Origin: Nageia nagi
Lineage: Eukaryota; Pinophyta
Length of the DNA stretch: 64,000 nucleotides
Direction of reading: 5' to 3'
Assembly (NCBI GenBank): GCA_050084985.1
Contig: JBITNC010000001.1
Span: forward strand, 54,250,001 to 54,314,000
Part shown: piece by piece, positions 35,401-45,800 of the stretch
Layout of the letters: every line of letters begins with the position of its first letter
Numbering within the stretch: the first letter of the stretch is position 1
Made by a program: the position numbers and the translations under genes
The notes under the pieces: generated by a model
The model's database searches: none
Seen by the model: the letters and a program-made list of their open reading frames with translations, nothing else
Told to the model about the DNA's origin: nothing

Positions 35401-36100
35401 AAATACTATTATAATATTTATCATAGTGTTTTTTGACAAGTCGATGCTTATAATTGTGTCATCGCTTCTTATAATATGCAAGTATAAAGAGAACACCAAC
35501 TATATACAACACACCATCCAATTGAGAACCACATTTGTTTTTGTGCTTGGGTAAGTATTACAAGCATGTTTTGCCAACTTACCACTTTTAGGTCAGGTTT
35601 GACACTTAATAGATTTATGCTTTAAACAATTTCTTTCTTTCTCGAAGCCAACTTTTGCATTATATGGTACTGTATTTAAATAGTTTTATATCACATCATA
35701 TGGTGTATTTAGATAATTTCATATCACATGGTATATTTAGAACTTTTAGTGGGAGGTTTAAACTTATTAGATATTTTAGATAACATATTTAATGCTTCTA
35801 TTGAGAGCTTGAAAATGTAGCTAGCCCTAACTTATCTAATTTATGATATTTTGAATATGTTATCCTAGGAGAAATACATCCAACCTTTATACCTTATTAT
35901 ACTTATTGTGGAGGTAAGACAACATAGCATTTAAATTTTTGAGTTGAATAGTTGCTAAGTATTACAAGAATATTTTTGCCAGCTTACCACTTTTGGAATG
36001 GTTTTTGACACTTTCTTAAAGTATAGTGAATTTCATTAAGAGTATAATATGATAATAATCATTCATCATATCAAAGAGTTTAAGGTAATCTTTATTGTAG
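35400..36100. repeat. Mosaic of dispersed repeats
   Basis: It contains two minus-orientation copies of the CCAAAAGTGGTAAGTTGG repeat (complement at about 35,577 and 35,985) and 'CATATGGTGTATTTAGATAATTTCATATCA' type sequence that recurs at 40.5-43.1 kb. No gene is seen. Confidence 0.5.
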
Positions 36101-36441
36101 CTATGAATTGCATATCCTCTAATCATTGAATTCCATGAAATTATGTGTGGGAACTTAGACAATTTGTGCTTTCCCTTTCTAAGCCAATTTTACACATTTA
36201 AATTGCATCTACTTTAAAGTCTCTACAACCTTTCATTTTATGCATATCCTGTAATCATGGGATTAATCATTATGCATGCATTATTAACCTTTTTGGATCG
36301 TGATAGCTATCTTGAGAGAGCTTTGAAATTTACTACGAAAATACCCATAAAAATTGAATTGGGTGTTTGGATATATGTACAATAAGGATGTCAACTTACC
36401 ACTTTTGGACTGGTTATTCATCTTTGGTCTAAGTACTTCAT
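36100..36441 (-). pseudogene. PPR-derived fragment, left copy
   Basis: The minus strand shows a diverged ISWNAM/FHEIM-like block near 36,130 and, near 36,290-36,350, a 'YLERALKF(T)TKIPIKIELGVW' segment, that is, the end region of the PPR family seen at 26-27 kb. The same fragment, with the same internal jump from one block to the other, recurs at 39,909-40,229. Confidence 0.6.
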
Positions 36442-36701
36442 TGAGAAAGTGAAATTGATGCAAGATTTGATTATTATTAATTTGGAACACAAATATATAG
36501 TTCTATGGGAGAACTAGTAGGAAAAAAGGTGGTTGAGAAGTATTCTTCTCATGAATCACAACTAACTACAAAAATGCAAACCATGTGGTTAACAAACCAC
36601 TATAAGACAATACATACAATCCATGTAACTACAACAAGTTACTACATGACAAGTTAATAAATATAATGACTTAGATTTTAGGGATAATATTTATTCTAAC
36701 A
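36442..36701 (-). repeat. LTR copy 1 (3' LTR of minus-strand element)
   Basis: On the plus strand it starts TGAGAAAGTG and ends TTATTCTAACA; its complement begins TGTTAGAATAA. A purine-rich tract lies just outside (complement of TTCTTCACTTTGATG). Confidence 0.8.
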
Positions 36702-39376
36702 TTCTTCACTTTGATGCTAATGGACTATTTCAAGCGTTCATAAGCATCACAAACCTTGAAGAATCTCAATCTTTTGCATCTCCTCCAATTTGTCAAAAAA
36801 AAAAATTAAAATTCTTGTTTGGGCATTCCTTCCACTTCTTATGTGGATTCTCCTCCATTGTTGATGTTGCTTCTTCATGATGAAAAATATTAAGTGCCAT
36901 TTGATGAAAGACTCCCCCTTCATCAAAACTTTCTTGTAGTGGCATTCCATCAATGTCAAAAGTATTGGTTTTCAAGAACCAATCTCTCTTACAATGGTCT
37001 TTGAACAATTCTTATTTTACATCATTACATTTCTATACTCCACATGAGTATGTTTTAATCATCTCACAATGATGATTATATATCACAACACTTTCACAAA
37101 CCTCTGCACACACTTCCAAATAATAGATAGCCAAACATTAGCCAATGACATATGCAACCTTAAGTTGCTCCTCTCACAAATTTTCTCTCCTCACAATGGT
37201 TTTACATAACACATTATTTCCTTTTTCTCCATTTGATTCCAAGTCACTCAAGATCTCCATTTCCATCATGGTCTTCAATGATTCCTTTTCAAGGCATTCT
37301 TCTTCCTCAAACCTATTTTAAACACGTTTAAAAAAACAATTAGTATAAAAATATCTATCACCTCCAATGGTGATTTATTTTCCTTCTTTTATCTCATTTT
37401 CTTTCTCATCTTTCATTTGTTTCACTCCATGTGAGTTATCTCCATCCATAATTTCCTCTTCAATATCATTCTTAATCTTATTCAGTGATGCCTCCATCAC
37501 ACCATGAAGTCCATCAATGACTATCTCATTATTTTCTATCTTCCCATTGAGATAGTCTTCCTCATACAAAAGAATCTTCACTATTAATGAGTGATCTACA
37601 AACATGAAGCTTATAGCCTCCATTTCCTTTCCATCAATGATATCTCTTGGATCATTGTCCCATATTTCTTCTCTAAGATAATCATTATTCACTTCAATTG
37701 AGTTTCCAAGAATCCATCCATCTAATGTGAATGATCATCATCATAAGTAAGCCAACAAGGCTCCTTGTCTTCAACATTCTCCTCCATAATCAGAATGATT
37801 TGTGATACATGATATGAATCCATAAATTTTTGATATGGTGCCTCCTCCATAAGACACTCTCCAACATGCTCTACCTCATCATGGTGGTCTTTAAGCAAGA
37901 AATCATCCACACTCAAGTGGTCTTCAACACAATCATCATTCCCATAGAATGATTATTCATTCATTGTCTTTTCAATGAGATATTATTCATATTATTCTCT
38001 CTTCTCTTCAAGAAGAATTTTATCCACTTTACTCTCTTCCATTAGAGTTTCACAAGCCTCTTCACAAGGCCATATCAAATTCATTTCTTCCTCTTCAAGG
38101 AAGGATTCATCATCATAACAATACATGCCAAGTCATAAGACTTGTCTTCAAAATATCCTTCAAAAGGATCTTTAAAATAAGTCTCTTTACATGAGTCTCC
38201 ATGAGACTTTTCAAGCATATATGGCTCTTCCCATGAGCCTTCACCAAAATAATAAGGCTCCCCTTTCTCACACAACCTTCATACTCACTAACATAAAAAA
38301 AAAAACATCTTTCAAAATTTTCCATATAATAGAAGCTAATTTACAACTTGCTATGTGATAAAAAAATGTTTTCTTTTATACCTTTTCTTATGTCCATGAG
38401 GGCCAAACATTTTTTATATTGCTTCTCTTTCTTTATCTTCTTCTCTTCACCATTAAGCAAACTCCAAGTGATGGGTTCTTCATACCCATCTTAAATGATA
38501 TCCTAAAGATCCTTAGCCATCAAAGCTATTTTCATTATTATGCTCCATTGAATATAATTATCTCCATCAAATTTGGGCACCTCCAAACCTTCAAACATGG
38601 TGTCCATATCCATTTGTAGGGATTTAATAAATCCTTACAACCACCTTTTCTCAAAACTTCATAATACCATTCACCAAAAAAAATTATACCACTTTCCAAA
38701 TATTCCTTTTAGAAATATATAAAATCTAGAAAAAATATTACCTTTTTCACTAAAATAAATATCCATTTTAATTATTCCCAAAATCAAATAAGCTACCTCA
38801 TTGCTAAGGATTCACCATGCTTATTCTAGGTTCTTTCAACTTCTTTTAGAAAATATTTTGTGCAAAAAAATATTACCTCCTCATATTATAATATTGCCTG
38901 CCAATGGATATTATTTAATTTTCAAATCAAATATACTTGGTATATGTGTACATGCTCCTCTTCTTCCTTTTTCAGCAAACGTAGCTTCTAAATGTTGTAC
39001 ACACATGCTTATTAAACCTTACATGATAATTCAAAGACACAACTTTCTCTAACCAAATAATAGCAATGGATAAATCCACAATGTGGGATCTCTCCATAGT
39101 TCTCTACATAGGGATTCTCCTTCTTCCACATAAACACAAATAACAACAATGCAAATTAGTAGTGGCATGGACTTCCTTCAAACCTCACTCAATTTTTAAC
39201 TCCTCCTCTCTAGAAAGTAGCCTCCCACATCATCTCCAATCTAGAGAGCAATTTTTTTTTTTATTTCTTCTATGATAGAAAATAGTAGGCCCTTAGGTAG
39301 ATCTTCTCTTCTCAACAAAGATCTCCTACTCTCTACAAATATCCATAGGATTCAATCCCAATAATTGATCTTATAT
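36702..39376 (-). other. Internal region of non-autonomous LTR element
   Basis: The minus strand holds several medium open frames rich in Glu, Asp, Lys and His (for example 37,375-37,692 and 37,722-37,916), which look like remnants of one or two coding regions. They show no capsid, zinc-knuckle, protease, integrase or reverse-transcriptase motif. The repeated 'GAGGAA'-type codons may once have encoded an acidic protein of unknown role. Stops separate the pieces. Confidence 0.5.
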
Positions 39377-39388
39377 GCTTTGATACCA
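39377..39388 (-). other. Primer binding site (tRNA-Met)
   Basis: On the minus strand TGGTATCAAAGC matches the start of the initiator methionine tRNA complement with one change and lies two bases from the middle LTR. Confidence 0.75.
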
Positions 39389-39390
39389 AT

Positions 39391-39651
39391 TGAGAAAATG
39401 AAAACTAATGCAATATCTAATTATTATGAATTTAAAATACAAATATATAGTTTTGTGAGAGAACTAGTAGATAAACTGGTGGTTGGGAAGTATTCTTCTT
39501 ATGAATCATAACTAACTACAAAAACCCAAACCATTTTGTTAACAAACTACTACAAGATAATATGTACAATCCATGTGACTACAACAAGCTACTACATGAT
39601 AAGCTAATAAATCTAATGTCTTAAACTTTAGGGGTAATTTTTACTCCAACA
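39391..39651 (-). repeat. LTR copy 2 (shared middle LTR)
   Basis: It aligns end to end with copy 1. It has the primer site on its left and a polypurine tract (complement AAAGGGGAGAA) on its right, so it served as the 5' LTR of the left unit and the 3' LTR of the right unit. Confidence 0.8.
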
Positions 39652-39908
39652 TTCTCCCCTTTGATGCTAAGGGACTCTTTCAAGAGTTCATAAGCATCAC
39701 AAACTTATAAGAAACTCAATCTTTTGCATCTCATCCAATTTGTCAATAAAAAAGTAAAAATTGCAAAATGCTTGTTTGGGCACTCCTTCCACTTCTTGTG
39801 TGGTTTCTCCTCCATTATTGATGTTTCTCCTTCATGATGCAAATAATTGAGTGTCATTTGATGAAAGACTCCCCCTTCATCAAAACTTTCTTGTAGTAGC
39901 ATTCCATC
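39652..39908 (-). other. Truncated second internal region
   Basis: It matches 36,702-36,958 closely, then breaks off at a short AAT overlap and continues as the PPR-derived flank copy. Confidence 0.75.
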
Positions 39909-40229
39909 AATCATTGCATTCCATGAAATTATGTGTGGGAACTTAGATAATTTATGCTTTCCCTTTCCAAGCCAATTTTACACCTTTCAATTGCATCTAC
40001 TTAAAAGTATCTACAACATTTCATTTTGCACATATCTTGTAATCATGGGATTAGTAATTATACATGCATTGTTGTCCTTTTTGGATTGTGCTAGCTATCT
40101 TGAAGGAGATTTAAAATTCACTATGAAAATACCCATAAACCCTTAATTAGGTGTGCGGATGTGTGTACAACAAGGATGTCAACTTACCACTTTTGGACTA
40201 GTTATTCATCTTTGTTCTAAGTACACCAT
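39909..40229 (-). pseudogene. PPR-derived fragment, right copy
   Basis: It matches the flank at about 36,120-36,441 along its whole length, including the shared 'GTGTGGGAACTTAGA' block and the CCAAAAGTGGTAAGTTGG repeat in minus orientation at about 40,177. It lies between two LTRs where internal element sequence would be expected. Confidence 0.7.
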
Positions 40230-40490
40230 TGAGAAAATGCAAACTGATGCAAGATTTGATTATTATGAATTTGGAATACAAATATATAGTTTTATGAGAG
40301 AACTAGAAGACAAATAGGTGTTTGAGAAATATTCTTCTCATGACTCACAACTAACTACAACAAGCCAAAACATGTGGTTAAAAAACTACTATAAGATAAT
40401 ATGTATAATCCATGTGACTATAATAAGCTACTAAATGACAAGCTAATAAATCTAATGACTTAGACTTTAGGGATTATGTTTATTCTAACA
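40230..40490 (-). repeat. LTR copy 3
   Basis: It aligns with copies 1 and 2. Flanks accat (left) and actat (right) are a near-match for a 5-bp target duplication within a recurring 'AAGTACACCATATGGT' repeat. Confidence 0.75.
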
Positions 40491-41290
40491 ACTATATGGT
40501 CTAAAATGATGCATTTATACTATATGATATGAAATGATCCAAGTGCACCATATGATATGAAATGATCTAAGTACACCAATATGGTTTGAAACAATGCAAT
40601 TGTACCATATAAATCATCCAAAAGCACCATATGAAAATGTAATGTTGAAGATGCATTATGTAAATACAGTTTCATGGTATAACAAGGACCCCAACTTAGC
40701 ACTTTTGGACTATTTTTTAACACTTTGAAATGTTTTGGGTTGAATGCTTGCAATGGCTAAACCCAAAATATTTTGAAGTGTCAAAACCAATCCAAAAGTG
40801 GTAGGTAACTGACCAACTAAAAAAAAAAACAATCCAAAAGTGGTAACTAATTGTTCAACCTAGAAATTTTCTAAGAGTCAAAAACCAATCCAAAAGTGGT
40901 AAGTTGGTGAAAACATGCTTGTAATACTTAGCTAAATACAAAAAATACATGTTGCTTTGGCTCCCAAGTGGAGGTCGTGTCGTATCTACAAAATGATCAG
41001 ATGAAAACATTGGAACATGTTGTGGGCTCCTTTATTTCCTAACCTATATAAAAATATTTTTATAAATAAATTATGATATATGATGTAAAATGAATTAAAT
41101 ACACCATATGATATGGTATGAATTATTTAAATACACCATATGATCCAAAAGTTCAACCCATAAATTTTCTTAGAGAAGGAAAGCAATTGTTCAACCCATA
41201 AAGTTTCTTGGAGAAGGAAAGTAATTGTTTAATCCAAAAAAATTTCTAAGTGCTAAAAACCAATCCAAAAGTGATAAGTTGGCATCTTTG
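40491..41290. repeat. Cluster of dispersed ATATGAAATGAT / CCAAAAGTGG repeats
   Basis: Copies of 'ACCATATGATATGAAATGATCTAAGT' and of CCAAAAGTGGTAAGTTGG (40,791, 40,832, 40,890, 41,265 on plus; about 40,695 on minus) alternate. The last is usually followed by 'AAAACATGCTTGTAATACTTAGC'. No coding potential is seen. Confidence 0.65.
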
Positions 41291-41772
41291 TGAAGGATTT
41301 AGACTAGATCTAAACAAATCCTCAAGGACCAAGACTAGGAAACTCAATCATACACAAGATAACACAATCACACAAGATAACACAAGTGTAATGTGGTTCC
41401 TCCCTCCTTGGGAGTACATCCACAACTAGTATCTCAATTCTCAAGTATGCCCCTCTTACAACTATTCTCTTCCTCTCCTACACAACTAGTAGAGTAATCT
41501 TACTCCAAAAACTTAGTTATGTTACAAGAGGAGAGGCCCTCTATTTATAGCTTGAGAGCACCTCCCTAACCTCCCTTTAACCCAAGGGTAAGGTTAGGGT
41601 TACAATAAATGTATCACCTAACTTTAACCTACTAACTAACCACTTGGTAAAGTCAAAGTCTACATATTAAAGAATTCAATTAATCCCTTAAGGTATCTAC
41701 ATACCCTTTAAGTGATTAATTGAATTTACAAGGAGTTTAGATATTCACAATATTTCATTACAAATTCTAACA
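41291..41772 (-). mobile_element. Solo copia LTR with perfect target duplication
   Basis: The 482-bp segment has complement ends TGTTAGAATTTGTAATG and CCTTCA, the same start as the copia LTRs at 27.2 and 34.2 kb, and shares the CTCCCAAGGAGGGAGGAACCAC block with them. The 5-bp sequence ctttg flanks it on both sides (41,286-41,290 and 41,773-41,777). A TATAAATAGAGGGCC box lies on the minus strand near 41,540. Confidence 0.9.
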
Positions 41773-43370
41773 CTTTGTTGTACCCATAAAACTATGTCTA
41801 CATCATACATCTTCCATATTACAATCTATGAAATTTTGGTTGCATCATGCAACTTCCACATTTTGCATATATGCCTATCAAGTTTTATGTTCCATGTAAA
41901 TTCTTCAAGAAGTGCTTCTTGGATGTGTGGATGCGTCTACTTGGTGCTTGCAAATTGAATATTGTGGTAGTAGTATTGTATAATATATTTGAATCATTTG
42001 ATGATAATATTTTATTATCATGCTAATCATATCATTTCATACCATATGTTGGTATATATTTCATAACATATGGTACAATTGCATTATTTCAGACCATATG
42101 GTCTACTTAGATTATTTCATATCATATCATGCACTTGGATTATTTCATGTCAAATGGTATAGTTGCGTCATTTCAAAATTAATGGTGTACTTAGATCATT
42201 TATCATATGTCAAGGCATATATTTCATATCATATGGTACAATTACATTATTGTAATTAACAACCATATGTTTCCATTTATTTTGAAATTTGATCTTATGC
42301 TAAGCAATTATTACCTTATTTGTGTATTCTAGGTTTTGACATCTATTAGAAAGTTTTGCATTTGTTCTATTATTGTGGGCATGATTATGTTATCAAGTTT
42401 GGTTCCCAAGTGCTTCATCAAATCAAAGCGATCATGCATCTTGTCAAATAATTCTCATTTTATCATGACTATGGTTTTGGCTTATATATTGTTATTTAAT
42501 AACAACACATAAGCTAAAACCATATTCATGATAAAAGAACGTTGATCCAGAAGGTTTATGCAAAACTATGCTTGTAATACTTAATCAAATATAGAAAAAG
42601 CATGTGGTTCACAAGTGGATGTCATGTTGTATACATACAAATAAATTATAACATGTGATATGAAATGATTTAAATACACCATATTATGTGATATGAAATG
42701 ATTTAAATACACCATATTATGTGATATGAAATGATTTAAATACATCATATGATCCAAAAATTAGCTTGGAGAAGGAAAGCAACTAAGTGTCAAAAACTAG
42801 TCCAAAAGTGGCAAGTTGACAAAAACATGCTTGTAATACTTAACTAAACATAGAAAAGAATATGTGGTTCCCAAGAGAAATCCCTATTGTATACACAAAG
42901 TGATGAGATGAAAATAATGAAACATGTTGTGGGCTCCTTCATCGCCTAGCCTGTATCATAATGTTTTTACAAATAAATTATGATATGTAATATGAAATAA
43001 TTTGAATACACCATATGATATGATATGAAATTATTTAAATATACCATATGATCCAAAAATTGACTTGGAGAAGGAAAGGAACTGGTTAACCTAGAGATTT
43101 TTCAAGTGTCAAAAACCAGACCAAAAGTGGTAAGTTAGCAAAAATATGATTGTAATACTTAGCCAAACATAAGAAAAAATATGTGGTTCCTAAGTGCTTC
43201 ATTAGATTAGATTTTAAGGGCATCCTTGTTATGGTTATGCATTGCATATCCTCAAATCATTGCCATCCATGAAACTGTTTGCATCATGCATCTTCTACAT
43301 TTTGCATACATGTCTATCAAGTTTTATATTCCATTTCATTTTTTCAAAAAGTGCTAATTAGATGTGTTCT
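41773..43370. repeat. Repeat mosaic with PPR-derived scraps
   Basis: Short minus-strand PPR scraps occur at about 41,790-41,960, 42,380-42,460 and 43,180-43,350 ('CATCATGCATCTTCTACATTTTGCATACATGTCTATCA' type). They are interleaved with the CCAAAAGTGG repeat (42,802; 43,121) and the ATATGAAATGAT repeat. A perfect-looking 33-bp tandem repeat lies at 42,655-42,750. Confidence 0.6.
42655..42750. repeat. 33-bp tandem repeat, three copies
   Basis: The unit GTGATATGAAATGATTTAAA plus TACACCATATTAT repeats three times with almost no differences, so the expansion is recent. Confidence 0.9.
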
Positions 43371-45800
43371 ACTCTTTCATTTTCACCCTCTTGATTGGGT
43401 GTGGGAGGCCTACATTCTCTTAAGATAGTTTTGAACTTCTTGGATGCCTTAGGTTCTCAAGGGCCCTTGGAAGAGGACTCCCATACATGTTTATTACATA
43501 TGATATTTGAAGTGTATTCTTTTATGTTACATTCTTGTAGGTATGAAGAGAATAAGGAGAGGATAACATAATGGTTTGCCTCAAATATTTGAATATATTG
43601 AAGCATACAAGGTAGAAAACATTGAAGTATCTTTGTTGTACATTGTTCAAGTTTATTGAGTCTATTTATATTTAATGTATTTATTGAATATTTCATACTT
43701 TTATAAAATGACATGTAATTACTTGATAATGATATGTTGTGCATATAAGTTTGTTGTTGATGTTAATAGTTCAATTTATTTTCAATTGTGCTATGTATTA
43801 AAAATTTACATATGAACAATGAAAGGTGACTAGTCAAATCCATTGGGCCATCTTTCGAGAGCTCATGGCCTATACTATAATCAACTCTCTATGATAGAGC
43901 TTGGGTGCCTTGGGTAATTAAGGATGTTGTAGTCTACAATTATTCTTTCATTTGGAAGAATGCTTCTAGGCTATGCCCTTTTTTAAAAAAAGAATCTTTT
44001 AGGCGATAATTTAAAACCATCGCTTTAAAATATATGGGGATGTTTTAAAACTACCCACATATACTTTATTAATTCTTGATAAACCACCTCTGTAAGAAAT
44101 TAGGTGGTGGTTTAAGGAACACATTCTTGTGATTATTAACTATCACCATATCAAACCAAATTTTGGTGGCACTCGCATAGAGGGCAGTTGAATAACCATC
44201 AATAAAGGCCTTAGGTGTTAGTTTCTAAATACCACCAAAATCCCTTTTTAGTATATTTATGAGTTTTGATAACTATTAATTATTTATAATACTTGAGGAT
44301 AGGATACCTATATATATTTAATTTGCTGGCATCATTCATTTTTTTATAAGAAGATTTATTAGTAATTCTCAAGTTTAGCTCCTTTAACTATCTAAATGGA
44401 ATATATGGATCCTTCTTCAAGGTTGGAGGAAGATGTATTGATCTTAATTTATATAATGATAATGATGATTCTCATGATGAAGATGATGGAATTCACTTGG
44501 ATATGGAGAATGGTGATTCTCAATATGTAATGGTCATCACTGAGATGATAGGAGTGATGATTATCATTTTTGAAGATAGTGGTAGTAGTGATCTTCACTT
44601 GGATGATGAAAATGGTTATTTTTATTTATGGAGATGATGATTTTCACATGTATGTTGGGAATGAAATTCATCATTATGCTAGGGAAATAATGTGGCTTAT
44701 CATAATTCTTTCAATAATTGATGTGCAATTGTGACATAATGGATAGGGTATTAAGGCTTGCCTCATCTTTACATCATATAAGTATGCCATTAAAATATAT
44801 TGCATTACATATTTGATATTTATCTATTGAGACAAGGAAAAGGACATAACAAATGAGGTTTCATGAATAGTAACATGTAAAGTTGCATAACTTTTATCTA
44901 ACAAAATTAGACATGAAATGCATAATAAATTAGGTTTGGGATATTGTAGGGCTAAGACAAGCATGGTTAATGGAGAAGTTATATCATAAACATGTTTTAT
45001 ATGAATCCTTAGACCCAATGACATGCAGTTATCATATTATGATGATAAATTGAATACAAAAGATGGTCTCAAAATTGAAGAGTATAAATGGATTTGTAAG
45101 ATATAGGATAAATTATAGAGATGTGATCTTTAATGAAGAGGGAGTATATGAATATCATTGTTGTACAAAGATTACAAGATTTTGAAAGGTTAATGAAGTT
45201 TCATTCAATATTTTTAAAACATATCTTCTTCAAGATAAGATGATCATGATGTAAGTAATGATTCTCTAATCAATAAGGTAAAATAGTTCAATAGAATATA
45301 TTGATGACCTCTCTCATGATCAAGGGGGAATGAAGAGTTGATCACATAAACATATGTCTCTCAAACTTCAAGAACATAAAAGAAAAATATAGGATTTACT
45401 AAAAATATCATGGTAATCCTATAGATATTGGAAGATAAGCCTCCCTCAATCATCATGTTAGTAAAGTGTATTGCCATATCACATAGTTAAAACCATACTC
45501 TACTAGCTCAAAATCAATGATTTTATATCGAATTAGTTATTATAATGACTCCATATATCCAAAAAGGAAACACTCATCAAAGCCCTCCAATTTGTTTTTG
45601 AGTGCATTACGAATACCCGTCAAATTTTGTAATTTTTTCTTCTTGTTATAGGTAAGTCTTCTCCTTGTAGCCCCCTTTTTCTTAGAGATACCGTGCTATA
45701 TAAGAATGTTTAACCATTTATAGTCCCTTGAAAGATATTTGATTACCTATGGTCACTCAATGATAAATTACTTACTTTAGATTATCTTTTTAAGGACTTA
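43370..45800. other. Intergenic DNA, little recognised
   Basis: Around 44,400-44,640 one plus-strand frame gives an acidic stretch (DLNLYNDNDDSHDEDD) built on GATGATGAT codons, with stops and no named family. The rest shows no gene or RNA. Confidence 0.35.

Larger units (their letters stand above)
36442..40490 (-). mobile_element. Non-autonomous LTR element array with three LTRs
   Basis: Three LTR copies of about 260 bp lie at 36,442-36,701, 39,391-39,651 and 40,230-40,490, all in the same orientation. Between the first and second is a 2.7 kb internal region with a methionine-tRNA primer site next to the middle LTR and a purine-rich tract next to the left LTR, so the element reads on the minus strand. 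Between the second and third are only 257 bp of internal sequence and a copy of the PPR-derived flank. No gag or pol motif was recognised, so it depends on another element. Confidence 0.75.

Noticed and set aside
42655-42750. CRISPR-like array of regularly spaced repeats
   Set aside because: The repeats are contiguous without spacers and this is plant nuclear DNA.
40491-43160. Satellite DNA array
   Set aside because: The repeats occur in both orientations at irregular spacing and are mixed with PPR scraps, so they are dispersed rather than arrayed.
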